A DNA stretch of 27,746 nucleotides, from assembly GCA_964407285.1 (NCBI GenBank), contig CAYOVG010000045.1:1-27746 (forward strand), written 5' to 3'. Below the pieces are notes generated by a model. It worked only from the letters and a program-made list of their open reading frames with translations. It was not told where the DNA came from and made no database searches. Positions 1 through 8,382 of the stretch are shown one piece after another. How positions within the stretch are numbered: position 1 is the stretch's first letter; each line of letters begins with the position of its first letter. The stretch comes from CAYOVG01 sp964407285 (GTDB lineage: Bacteria > Desulfobacterota > Syntrophobacteria > Syntrophobacterales > Syntrophobacteraceae). The translations under genes were made by a program, and so were the position numbers.

Positions 1-1838
1 ACTCCGGGACCCTCCTCTGGAAACCCGATCCGGAACCGAATACAAGCGTTATGCAACGATGGAGGAATTCGGTCTTTCACAATACGGCGCGGCTTTCCGA
101 CAACAATTGCAACTGGAAGGTGACCGTCGAAGCGTCCTGCCTGCCCCTTACCGAAGACCTCTACAGATACAGTATTTCGAGGCTCACCCTTCTCGGCCTG
201 CTGATCCTCTGTGCGGTTGTCGTCTCCCATTTTCTCAGCAACGGCTTCATCGCAGGCGTTGTCAGGCTTCAGGCGGTAACCAGGTCTTTGCCCATGCGGT
301 TCGGCAAGGATGAGAGTATCGAATGGCCGAAAAGCTCCATAGAGGAATTGACCGAGTTGTCGAACAATTTCAAGGAAATGGCCGGCGCATTGCTGCATGA
401 TATGACCGAACGGAAGCGGGCGGAGGCGGCCTTGCGGAAGAGTGAGGAGCGCTTCCGGTCGGTCGTCACACTCTCTCCCGTCGCCATGGGCCTTCTCAAC
501 CGGGATGGGACCGTGAATTTCCTCAACGACCGTTACACCCAACTCTTCGGCTACACGTCCGAAGACATCCCGACCATTTCGGAATGGTGGCGAAGCGCCC
601 GCCCCGAGGAGAGTCATCAGGACCCGGCGACGGAACCCCGGGGAGCGGGCGCGGAAAGGGCCTCACTCGAAGCCGGAGTCGTCGGACCGGCTGAATGCAG
701 GGTGACCTGCAAGGACGGCGCGGAGCGGGAAGTGGATATCACGGGCATACGTGTCGGCGACGAGATGCTGGTGTGCTTCATCGATCTCACGGAGCGCAAG
801 AAGGCGGAAGAGACGCTTCGTCGCTGGGCGGATGCGTTCAACTACTGCGCGCACGGCATTGCCATCGATTTTCCTTCGAGCAACCGCATTCTGGTCTGCA
901 ATCCCGCGTTTGCCCGCATGTTCGGCACAACTCCCGAGGAGATCTCCGGTTCGCCGATTCTGAGTGTTTATGCTGCCTCCGAGCACGCTCATGTTTATCA
1001 GCGCATACGTGAAGCCGACCGGACGGGACAGGTCCGGTACGAGACCCTCATGCAACGCAAAGACGGTTCCATATTTCCCGTTCAAATGGACCTGGTGAGC
1101 GTTCGTGATGCCGATGCGAACGTTTTGTACCGGGTCGCTACAATGCAGGACATCGCGGAGCGTAATCAAACCGTGAAGGCATTGAGTGATTCACTGGAAG
1201 AAAAGGTCGCTCTTCTGAAAGAGGTGCACCACCGGGTCAAGAACAACCTCCAGATCGTGGCGAGCCTGCTGGGCCTCCAGGCCGGTCGCACGGACGATCC
1301 GAAGGTGGTGGACGTTTTACGGGATACTCGAAATCGGGTGAGATCCATGGCCCTGCTGCACGAGACCCTTTATCGTTCCGGAAACCTGGCGCTCATCAAT
1401 TTCGTCACCTATTTGAAGGATCTATGCGGGCAATTGCTGTCCGCATCCGGTCCGGTATCCGCCCGCGTCAAACTGGAATACGATGTTCAGCCCATCGGAC
1501 TGCCTTTGGAACAGGCCGTCCCGTGCGGACTGATCGTGAGTGAACTCGTCTCCAACGCACTGAAGCACGGCTTCCCGGGCAATCACACCGGAAGGGTCGT
1601 CGTGGGAATGAAACCGGCCGACGGACACAGCCTCATTTTGAGTGTTTGCGACAATGGCGTGGGGCTGTCTTCCGACTTCAATTCCACCTCCACCTCGACA
1701 CTGGGACTGCAGTTGATTTCCGGACTGGCCGGTCAACTGGGCGGCCGGATGGAAGCGAGTACCTCGGAAGGCGCAGGCGCCGCTTTCCATGTCACATTTC
1801 CCCTTCCCAAAGACAGTTCGATCGGAGGAGAACCATGA
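1..1838 (+). CDS. PAS-domain sensor histidine kinase (HisKA_2/HWE-like), 5'-truncated by window edge
   Basis: The reading frame is open from base 3, giving 16 codons before the ATG at 51. That ATG has no Shine-Dalgarno sequence, so the true start lies upstream of the window. Counting from the ATG: the tail of an extracytoplasmic sensor domain (1-43), one membrane segment (about 44-66), a HAMP-like linker (67-120), PAS 1 (about 125-250, ending DLTERKKAEE), PAS 2 (about 255-372), then a HisKA_2 dimerisation box with EVHHRVKNNLQ and probable phospho-His394, and a HATPase domain with N box SELVSNALKHG and G box CDNGVGL. It should be an inner-membrane kinase sensing an external signal through the missing N-terminus and internal signals through PAS. 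The stop overlaps the next ATG (ATGA), so the two kinases are translationally coupled. The phosphotransfer partner may be the N-terminal receiver of that neighbour (inference). Confidence 0.9.
   Translation, partial: SGTLLWKPDPEPNTSVMQRWRNSVFHNTARLSDNNCNWKVTVEASCLPLTEDLYRYSISRLTLLGLLILCAVVVSHFLSNGFIAGVVRLQAVTRSLPMRFGKDESIEWPKSSIEELTELSNNFKEMAGALLHDMTERKRAEAALRKSEERFRSVVTLSPVAMGLLNRDGTVNFLNDRYTQLFGYTSEDIPTISEWWRSARPEESHQDPATEPRGAGAERASLEAGVVGPAECRVTCKDGAEREVDITGIRVGDEMLVCFIDLTERKKAEETLRRWADAFNYCAHGIAIDFPSSNRILVCNPAFARMFGTTPEEISGSPILSVYAASEHAHVYQRIREADRTGQVRYETLMQRKDGSIFPVQMDLVSVRDADANVLYRVATMQDIAERNQTVKALSDSLEEKVALLKEVHHRVKNNLQIVASLLGLQAGRTDDPKVVDVLRDTRNRVRSMALLHETLYRSGNLALINFVTYLKDLCGQLLSASGPVSARVKLEYDVQPIGLPLEQAVPCGLIVSELVSNALKHGFPGNHTGRVVVGMKPADGHSLILSVCDNGVGLSSDFNSTSTSTLGLQLISGLAGQLGGRMEASTSEGAGAAFHVTFPLPKDSSIGGEP
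1824..1830 (+). promoter_or_regulatory. Shine-Dalgarno site that fixes the start of the hybrid kinase
   Basis: GGAGGAG sits 4 nt before the ATG at 1835, inside the last codons of the upstream kinase. It supports 1835 over the in-frame ATG at 1646, which lies deep inside the preceding gene and would place 63 low-complexity residues before a complete receiver domain. Confidence 0.7.
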
Positions 1839-4800
1839 ATCCTTCCCGTATTCTTGTCGTTGAAGATGAATTTATCGTCGCCCTGGAGATCGGGGAACGA
1901 CTCTCGGCCATGGGATACCGGGTAGTGGGATCGGCCGCCGACGGTGAGCGGGCGCTGGAACTCGTCTCTCGGAGCCGGCCGGACCTCGTCCTGATGGATA
2001 TCCGTCTCCAGGGGGAGATGGACGGGATCGGCGCCGCACAAGAGATTCACCGGCGCTTTCATCTACCGGTGATCTTTCTCACCGCCTATTCCGAAGACGC
2101 AACACTGGAGCGCGCCAAGCTTGCGGAACCGTATGGTTACATTCTCAAGCCGTTCGACGACCGGGAACTCAAGTCCGGCATAGAGATTGCGCTCCACAAG
2201 CACTCCGCCGAAGAGGAGATCCGCCGACTGAACCGGCTCTACGATGTCTTGAGCCAGGTAAACCAGGCCGTCGTGCGCAGCAAGTTCCGGGAAGAACTTC
2301 TTAGCGCGGTCTGCAGGCTCGTGGTGGAGCGTGGCGCCGTTGACCTGGCATGGATCGGGTGGCTCGATCCGGCTACAGCCCGGATCGAGCCGGTGGCCCA
2401 ATTCGGGGATCGATGCGAAATTCCGGGTGAGGCCGAACTCTACGCGGACAGTGGGCCCAAGGGCCGGAGCAACCTCGGCAGAGCCATCCTGGAAGGCAAA
2501 CCGATCATCTGCAATGATTGCCCCGGCCGGGACTGTCTCCATCCGGCCTCCCATGCGCCTGTCCGGTTCGGCTTTCACTCCTGCGCTTCGTTCCCTATCC
2601 GGTTCCGGAACCAGGTCCGTGGCGCCTTGAGTCTTTACGTGAGGGAAGCCGGCTTCTTTCGAGAGCGTGAGGTCCGGCTTTTGGAGGAAGTCGCTCTCGA
2701 CGTGTCGTTCGCCCTCGACAAGATAGAGAGCGAGGCCAGGCGGGAGCGGGCGGAGGAAGCGCTCCGGGAAAGCGAAGCGCGGCTGCGGCTTTTCATCGAG
2801 CACGCTCCGGCGTCACTGGCAATGTTCGATCGCGACATGCGCTATTTGAGCGTCAGTCGCAGGTGGCTGAGCGACTACAATTTAGGAGAGCGTAACCTGA
2901 TCGGCCTCCGTCACTATGAAGTCTTTCCGGAAGTTCCCGAATATTGGAAGAATGTTCACCGTCGAGGGCTTTCGGGCGAGGTGATACGGGCCGAGAGCGA
3001 CCGCTTCGAGCGGGCTGATGGATCTGTACAGTGGCTCCGCTGGGAAGTGCGACCCTGGCGTAGCCATGCGGGAAATGTAGGGGGCATCGTGATTTTCAGC
3101 GAGGACATCACGGAGCGCAGACAGGCGGAGGAAGCTCTGCGGGCGAGCGAGGAGCAGTTCAGAGCCATGTTCGAGACGGCGTCCATAGGGATAGCGCAAG
3201 CCGATCCGAAGACGGGGCGATTCCTGCGCGTGAACCGGAAAATGTGTGAAATCACCGGGTACTCCACCAATGAAATGCAGGCGATGCGTATCCCCGAGAT
3301 CACACATCCTGAAGATCGGGAGGATGACTGGAAAGCCTATCAGGGCGTTATGACCGGAGAGTTGAAGGACTACCGGCAGGAAAAGCGCTACATCCGCAAA
3401 GATGGCGTTGTAGTATGGGTAAACGTTAACATGACGGTCATTCGCGATTTTGCCGGTGAACCGATGCGCGCCATGGCCACCATCGAAGATATCACCGACC
3501 GCAAGCGGGCAGAGGAAAGACTGAAAGAATACGAAAAAGTGGTGGAAGGGTCGGAAGAACTCATCGCCGTTGTTGACCGGGATTACCGCTATCTGCTCGC
3601 AAACCGGGCATTCCTCGACTACCGGGAACTGGAGAGAGAGCAGGTCGTCGGACATCCGGTTGCGGAAGTATTGGGAAGAGAGGTCTTCGAGACAGTCATC
3701 AAGGAAAAACTCGATGAATGTTTCCGGGGCAACGTCGTCAAATATGGGATGAAATACGCCTATCCCCGACTCGGTGAGAGAGATCTGTTCATCACATATC
3801 TTCCGATCAGAGGTCACGCAGGCGTTGATCGAGCGGGCTGCATTCAGCAGGACGTTACCGAGCGCAGGCGACTGGAAGAGGAACGGGCTCGCGCCGAAGT
3901 TCAGTTGAGGCAGGCGCAGAAAATGGAAGCAATCGGTCTTCTTGCAGGGGGCATCGCCCATGACTTCAACAATATCCTGAGCGCCATCATAGGATTCAGT
4001 GAACTGGCATTGGGCGGCGTTTCCGATGAGAGCGACCTCCGGGAAGACCTCCAGCAGGTTCTCAATGCCGGACTGAGAGCCAAGGAGCTTGTCAAGCAGA
4101 TCCTCACCTTCAGCCGGCAAACGGAAAGAGAGCCCGCGCCCGTTGAACTCACCTACATCGTCAAGGAAGCCGTTAAGATGCTTCGAGCGACTCTTCCCTC
4201 AACAATATCGATCACGCATGAACTTGCCGCTTCTTCCCTGAGTAGAACCCTTACGGACCCGACCGAGATTCACCAGGTCGTCATGAATCTTTGCACCAAT
4301 GCGGCATACGCCATGCGGGAGGAGGGAGGCGTTCTCCATGTGGAGCTTACTGAAGCGCTCTTCAGCGAGGGGGACCCGGCTCCTCATCCGGACCTCAAAC
4401 CCGGAAGCTATCTAAAGCTGATGGTGAGCGACACGGGCTGTGGAATGAGCGAGGAAGCCGTCACCCAAATCTTCGATCCCTTCTTCACCACGAAGCCCAG
4501 GGGAGAAGGGACCGGAATGGGACTCTCCGTAGTGCACGGGATCGTGAAGAGTTGCAGCGGAGCAATAACGGTTGACAGCAAGCCGGGAGTGGGCACCGCC
4601 TTTTGGGCATACTTCCCCAAGGCGGAGTCGGAAGGCTCGGACGGAGGAGATACGTCGGAGGAAGTTCACAAAGGAAAGGGCCGCATCCTCTTCGTCGATG
4701 ATGAGGAGCCTCTTGTCAAACTGGGCAAGAAGATGCTGGAGCGACTCGGCTACCGCGTAACGACCAGGACGAGCAGCCGGGAGGCCCTGGAAGCGGTCAA

Positions 4801-5041
4801 AGCCATGCCCTACTGGTTCGATCTCATAATAACGGACTATACCATGCCCCACATGACGGGTCTTATCCTGGCAAGGGAGGCGAAAACCATTCGGCCGGAC
4901 ATACCCGTCATTGTCTGCAGCGGCCACAACGAGAAGATAAATCCGGAGACGGCCTCTTCGTTCGACATCGAAGCATTTGTCCCAAAACCGGTTGACATAA
5001 AGGCGCTGTCGAAACTGATAAATCAAATCATTGAAAGATAA
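1835..5041 (+). CDS. Hybrid sensor histidine kinase with receiver domains at both ends (REC-GAF-PAS-PAS-PAS-HisKA-HATPase-REC)
   Basis: 1068 residues with no membrane segment, so it is probably cytosolic. Domains: N-terminal receiver (about 5-122; acidic pair E10/D11, phospho-acceptor D55, T83, K105), GAF (about 150-297, with Cys at 227, 230, 234 and 250 that could bind a metal or respond to redox), PAS 1 (about 311-430), PAS 2 (about 437-560), PAS 3 (about 565-680), HisKA with GGIAHDFNN and phospho-His709, HATPase with N box VVMNLCTNAAYAM, G1 VSDTGCGM and G2 GEGTGMGLS, and a C-terminal receiver (about 948-1068, D1001, K1051). The ATG overlaps the upstream kinase stop. A receiver at each end suggests a phosphorelay: the N-terminal one may take input from the upstream kinase and the C-terminal one may be the intramolecular acceptor. 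No DNA-binding output domain is encoded here. Confidence 0.9.
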   Translation: MNPSRILVVEDEFIVALEIGERLSAMGYRVVGSAADGERALELVSRSRPDLVLMDIRLQGEMDGIGAAQEIHRRFHLPVIFLTAYSEDATLERAKLAEPYGYILKPFDDRELKSGIEIALHKHSAEEEIRRLNRLYDVLSQVNQAVVRSKFREELLSAVCRLVVERGAVDLAWIGWLDPATARIEPVAQFGDRCEIPGEAELYADSGPKGRSNLGRAILEGKPIICNDCPGRDCLHPASHAPVRFGFHSCASFPIRFRNQVRGALSLYVREAGFFREREVRLLEEVALDVSFALDKIESEARRERAEEALRESEARLRLFIEHAPASLAMFDRDMRYLSVSRRWLSDYNLGERNLIGLRHYEVFPEVPEYWKNVHRRGLSGEVIRAESDRFERADGSVQWLRWEVRPWRSHAGNVGGIVIFSEDITERRQAEEALRASEEQFRAMFETASIGIAQADPKTGRFLRVNRKMCEITGYSTNEMQAMRIPEITHPEDREDDWKAYQGVMTGELKDYRQEKRYIRKDGVVVWVNVNMTVIRDFAGEPMRAMATIEDITDRKRAEERLKEYEKVVEGSEELIAVVDRDYRYLLANRAFLDYRELEREQVVGHPVAEVLGREVFETVIKEKLDECFRGNVVKYGMKYAYPRLGERDLFITYLPIRGHAGVDRAGCIQQDVTERRRLEEERARAEVQLRQAQKMEAIGLLAGGIAHDFNNILSAIIGFSELALGGVSDESDLREDLQQVLNAGLRAKELVKQILTFSRQTEREPAPVELTYIVKEAVKMLRATLPSTISITHELAASSLSRTLTDPTEIHQVVMNLCTNAAYAMREEGGVLHVELTEALFSEGDPAPHPDLKPGSYLKLMVSDTGCGMSEEAVTQIFDPFFTTKPRGEGTGMGLSVVHGIVKSCSGAITVDSKPGVGTAFWAYFPKAESEGSDGGDTSEEVHKGKGRILFVDDEEPLVKLGKKMLERLGYRVTTRTSSREALEAVKAMPYWFDLIITDYTMPHMTGLILAREAKTIRPDIPVIVCSGHNEKINPETASSFDIEAFVPKPVDIKALSKLINQIIER

Positions 5042-5261
5042 GCAATATTATCGAGGTTTCTCGGGTCGGCATCCGACGCGGGTTCCAGCCGGTATCGTCT
5101 CGAGACTGAACAGCGGCAAGGTCCGCCTCCGCGAAGTCCAAACCTCGGGTTCGAGATCAAACGAACTGTCCCGCGGCATACGCGGACGCCCATGCCCAAT
5201 GCCTCGGCAGTTCTCCCCGCGCGGGGTCTTCCCAATGCGGCCGGTGGATGGAACCTGGTGC

Positions 5262-5299
5262 GCCCGGCTTTCAATGTGAAGCGCATCCATAGCCTGACC
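5262..5299 (+). repeat. Dispersed repeat A, copy 1 (also at 14245-14283)
   Basis: About 38 bp nearly identical to the segment at 14245-14283. The shared core is GGCTTTCAATGTGAAGCG followed by CCATAGCCTGA. In the second copy it spans the C-terminal codons and stop of an IS1182-like transposase fragment and the bases after it. Copy 1 is therefore probably the same mobile-element end without the coding part. Confidence 0.6.
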
Positions 5300-5304
5300 A
5301 CACC

Positions 5305-5361
5305 ACCGATCACCCCGGCTCTTCTTCGCTCACCATGCTCTCCGACAGCCTGCCGGGAGGC
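5305..5361 (+). repeat. Dispersed repeat B, copy 1 (also at 14447-14504)
   Basis: 57 bp matching 14447-14504 with a few substitutions and one length difference. It starts ACCGATCACCCC, contains CCATGCTCTCCG and ends GCCTGCCGGGAGGC. The copy at 14.45 kb contains a short hairpin (CCGGCAG / CTGCCGG) that is imperfect here. Function unknown; probably part of the same inactivated mobile element as repeat A. Confidence 0.6.
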
Positions 5362-5503
5362 CGCCAACGTTGCTTTCAATGTCAAAGTTGCGGTCCAGCG
5401 AAGCAGGGCGGGCAAGAGCAGAGCAAACACCCGGCAAAACGAACAACTCCGGCAATGCGCGGGGAATCGTGGGTTTTGAATCGGACGGATCTTCGATGCC
5501 GGT

Positions 5504-6766
5504 TCAAATTCCCCTTACGTTGCTGATCACGAAGCGGCTTTGCGGTACGGCCGGCATTCTCGACAGGAGCACCCGCAGGTCCTGCTTGGGCACGCTGTAG
5601 CTCATGGCCGTCGTCAGCAGGCGCACAGCCTCCTTCACGATTTCAATCGTTATCCATTCCCCGGGACAACGATGGCCGTCGCTGTAGCCGCCCGCTCCCT
5701 GGGGAATGAGCGTGAAGGCGTTCCCGTCCCAGTTGCGGAACCGTTCGGGCCGGAACGCTTCCGGCTCCGTCCATATCCGGGGATCGTGAAGGGTACCGTA
5801 CAGATCGAGAAGGACCCATGTCCCCCTGGAGAAACGGCGGCCCCTCCAGTCGAACTCCTCCGCCACGCGGCCCCCTATGGCCGGAAAGAAGGGATAGAAG
5901 CGGCGCACCTCCCGCACGAACATATCGAGGTATTCGTCATCGCCGCTTCGGAGTCGCCGCCTGCAGTCCGGATAATCGTGCAGAGCCAGGGCGGCGAAGG
6001 TTACGTACCACGCAACCGCCACGGTGGGGCGCAACACATTGAGCAACTCTACCGCCGCCACGGAGGTATCCAGCAGTTTTCCGTCCAGCCCTCTATGCAT
6101 GGCGATGATGTGAGCCGCACTCTCTTCAGGAGCATCGAGCTTGCGGGTACGCGCTTTTTCGATGATGTGGCGGAGCCAACGCTCGGTCCGCGAGCGGAGC
6201 AGAATTACCCACCAGTTGCGTGGTCCGACGGCTCCCGCGCCATCGATCATCGATCCGAACTCCCGTGTCCTTTCGCGGGCCTCCGGCTCCGTAAGCGGAA
6301 CGCCGGCCCACTCGCAGACCGATCTGCACAAGATCCCCCGCACCTCATGGTGGAGCACGATCCTGTCCATGGTTTCCCACTTCCCGATCCAGGCGCGCCA
6401 CCGGTCGGCTGTCGCATCCACGAGTTGCCGGACGCGCAAAGGGCTCATCAGGGACATGAACATCTGCTTGCGCCACCGATGGGCTTCACCGCTCAACGTT
6501 TGCACGCTGCCCTTGTCCTGCAGCGACATCAGCGCGGTAGGCGGCATAGCCCGCTTTCGGGTGAAGCGGTCGGGATAGTAGAACATCCTGGCCGCATCCT
6601 CTCCCATCGTGCAGGTCGCCTTGCGGAGCATGAGCCGGGTTTCGAAGATGTCGGACCGATAGAGCCGGCAGCGGTTCGAGATGAATTCGTAGCCTTCCGA
6701 AAGAAGCCGCGGAGTGCTGTCGAAACTGTCGTCGCGGGGAATTTTCTGTTCGAGATTTTTTTCCAT
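5504..6766 (-). CDS. Cytochrome P450 of the CYP152 fatty-acid peroxygenase type
   Basis: 420 residues, normal for CYP152 (hydrogen-peroxide-dependent fatty-acid hydroxylases and decarboxylases such as P450-BSbeta, SPalpha and OleT). Diagnostic features: N-terminal EGYEFISNRCR; the heme loop AGGYSDGHRCPGEW with axial Cys367; ExxR at E286-R289; and the I-helix Arg246-Pro247 pair in LNVLRPTVAVAWY, which in this family binds the substrate carboxylate in place of the usual acid-alcohol pair. The residue aligning with position 85 of characterised members is Gln89 (SVQTLSG). Gln occurs in hydroxylases, while OleT has His, so hydroxylation is more likely than alkene formation. The ATG at 6766 follows TGGAG at 8 nt; an upstream TTG at 6793 is less likely. 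Last gene of a three-gene minus-strand unit, 105 bp after the amidohydrolase. Confidence 0.93.
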   Translation of the reverse strand: MEKNLEQKIPRDDSFDSTPRLLSEGYEFISNRCRLYRSDIFETRLMLRKATCTMGEDAARMFYYPDRFTRKRAMPPTALMSLQDKGSVQTLSGEAHRWRKQMFMSLMSPLRVRQLVDATADRWRAWIGKWETMDRIVLHHEVRGILCRSVCEWAGVPLTEPEARERTREFGSMIDGAGAVGPRNWWVILLRSRTERWLRHIIEKARTRKLDAPEESAAHIIAMHRGLDGKLLDTSVAAVELLNVLRPTVAVAWYVTFAALALHDYPDCRRRLRSGDDEYLDMFVREVRRFYPFFPAIGGRVAEEFDWRGRRFSRGTWVLLDLYGTLHDPRIWTEPEAFRPERFRNWDGNAFTLIPQGAGGYSDGHRCPGEWITIEIVKEAVRLLTTAMSYSVPKQDLRVLLSRMPAVPQSRFVISNVRGI

Positions 6767-6871
6767 AGTGGGACTCCAGACTCGGAAGGGCAACCGTGAA
6801 TGCAGGAATAGTGGAACAGCCCTTCTAAACGCGATGTTTTCTCTTTCTTACCGTGAAGGGTCAACAGACGA

Positions 6872-8335
6872 TTACGTATCAAAACAACCAAGAAACAGGT
6901 CAGCCAGGAGTTCATCCCCCCGCGCACCGGCGGAAGCATACGCCCGCCTGATCGCCTCAAGGTTCGGATCTTCACGGTACTCCGCGGATTCAGGATTCAG
7001 GCCGTACAGTCCGGCGCCGTTGAGCCCGAGGATTTTCGCCTTGACCCGCGATCCCGGTCCCCCGAGGGGAGCATACCCGTATTTGCGCTGCAGTTCCTCG
7101 GGCATTTCGATACGCCGGAGGGCTTCGATCTGCCACTGCGGGGAGCCGTAGTAGGTCGAATCCGTACCCCACAGTATGTGGTCCTCTCCGAGTCCCTTGA
7201 TGAGTATCCCCAGGATGGCGGCCGCAATCCGAGGGTGCATGACCGACGTAATTCCGAATGTCGTTCCCAGGTCCGCGTACAGGTTCTTCACTCCGTACTT
7301 CTGCGGAATCTCCGCCAGTTCGCTCACCCACTCGATGCGCCCGTGCTTGTCGAAATCGCGGAGCATGCTCCAGGGGACCCTGGCTGACGGCTTGAATGCC
7401 GCGTGGTAAATAATGAAGTTGAGGTCCGGCCAGTCCATTGCGGCCTTGGGAACGTCCTCCACGTCCCCGTAGCGCCAGTTGGCGAAGTGATTGAGAAAGC
7501 TTGCGGGCAGGATGCCCTTATGGATGCACACGTTCCTTATGCCGGATTTGCGGAACTTCTCGTAGGCCGGATACACGAGCTTTTCATCATCGAGCCTGTA
7601 CGGGAACCGGCTGTAATGGAAAGGATCGCCCACCGGATAGCCTTTCCATGCGTCGGGTTTGTATTCCTCGATGGCGCGGTCGATCTCGTCGAGCCAACCC
7701 GGATGCCGGGGGGCGAACATGGCGTGGCAGAGGAGCCGCCTTCCTCCCAGCTTGCTGTTTACGGCATCGCGCGCAAGCACCATGTGAGGGTTGGTTAGGA
7801 ACCAGTCAAGCTCCTTGTCCGCGGTTGCGCTGCTGAGGAGTCCCACCTTCGTATCGCTTTGCAGAAAAACCTCTTTGAAGAAGTTCGGGAACTGGACGCT
7901 CGCCCTGTTCACCTTCGTGCCCCGCAGGGCCGGATTGAGGCGCAGTTTGGCGTATTCGCGCAGGGCCAGCACGTCTTTGCGCTTGTAGGCTTCGTGAACG
8001 AAGTGGAGCTGATCGTCGAAGACGAACTGGACGGAGAGGTCCGCAGCCCGTTGATTTGCATATGAAAGGTCCGCCGCTTCCGCTTCGCTCACATTGTAGT
8101 GAACTCCGTACACCGTGTTCATGGCGATGAATGCGGCAGCCATCCCTGAAGTCGTCCGGAGAAACTCTCGCCGGGTAAGGCCGTGAGGTTCGCCGAACCT
8201 TTCCGCCAGCCCCAGCAGGCATCTTTCGACCTGCCGTTGCTCTCCGGTCTGGGGAGGAGGGTCGAATTCGCCATTCGACAGCACTCTCGTCGGCAACGGG
8301 AAGAAGTCCGTCATACCCTTCGTTTGCGAATCCAT
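6872..8335 (-). CDS. TAT-exported amidohydrolase (COG2159 / amidohydrolase_2 type)
   Basis: 487 residues from the ATG at 8335, which has AAGGAG 9 nt upstream. An alternative GTG at 8386 overlaps the upstream gene's stop and would add 17 residues. A twin-arginine signal TRREFLRTT (R55-R56) followed by a hydrophobic stretch GMAAAFIAM predicts folded export, although about 50 residues precede it, longer than usual. TIM-barrel amidohydrolase motifs: QLHFVHE (H111), WKGYP (K231), CIHKG (H272), IIYHAAF (H311) and LWGTDSTYYG (D392), consistent with the metal ligands of the 2,3-dihydroxybenzoate/aminocarboxymuconate decarboxylase-like branch. The substrate cannot be read from sequence. It lies between a dikinase-like phosphotransferase and a CYP152 P450 in the same direction. 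Confidence 0.85.
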   Translation of the reverse strand: MDSQTKGMTDFFPLPTRVLSNGEFDPPPQTGEQRQVERCLLGLAERFGEPHGLTRREFLRTTSGMAAAFIAMNTVYGVHYNVSEAEAADLSYANQRAADLSVQFVFDDQLHFVHEAYKRKDVLALREYAKLRLNPALRGTKVNRASVQFPNFFKEVFLQSDTKVGLLSSATADKELDWFLTNPHMVLARDAVNSKLGGRRLLCHAMFAPRHPGWLDEIDRAIEEYKPDAWKGYPVGDPFHYSRFPYRLDDEKLVYPAYEKFRKSGIRNVCIHKGILPASFLNHFANWRYGDVEDVPKAAMDWPDLNFIIYHAAFKPSARVPWSMLRDFDKHGRIEWVSELAEIPQKYGVKNLYADLGTTFGITSVMHPRIAAAILGILIKGLGEDHILWGTDSTYYGSPQWQIEALRRIEMPEELQRKYGYAPLGGPGSRVKAKILGLNGAGLYGLNPESAEYREDPNLEAIRRAYASAGARGDELLADLFLGCFDT

Positions 8336-8344
8336 ATGCGAGGT

Positions 8345-8350
8345 CTCCTT
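8345..8350 (-). promoter_or_regulatory. Shine-Dalgarno site favouring the 8335 start of the amidohydrolase
   Basis: AAGGAG on the minus strand, 9 nt before the ATG at 8335. The competing GTG at 8386 has GGAGG only 4 nt away but overlaps the previous stop codon. Both may be used; the ATG has the better spacing. Confidence 0.5.
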
Positions 8351-8382
8351 GTCTTTTGGCTCATGAGATGAATTTCCGTTCG

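Larger units (their letters stand above)
5042..5503. other. Non-coding stretch between convergent genes, carrying dispersed repeats
   Basis: 462 bp between the 3' ends of the hybrid kinase and the P450 gene. No ORF here has a plausible ribosome-binding site or a recognisable product. Two blocks (5262-5299 and 5305-5361) recur near 14.25 and 14.45 kb, the first next to a transposase fragment, so the region looks like mobile-element debris. I see no clear T-tailed terminator for either convergent gene. Confidence 0.6.

Noticed and set aside
2882..4120. Minus-strand ORF of 412 codons inside the hybrid kinase
   Set aside because: It lies opposite intact PAS and HisKA domains, has no recognisable motif and no ribosome site.
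5540..6799. Long plus-strand ORF (419 codons) opposite the P450 gene
   Set aside because: The minus strand encodes a full CYP152 protein with heme Cys and ExxR. The plus-strand product is rich in Pro, His and Arg with no domain, as expected for an antisense frame in GC-rich DNA.
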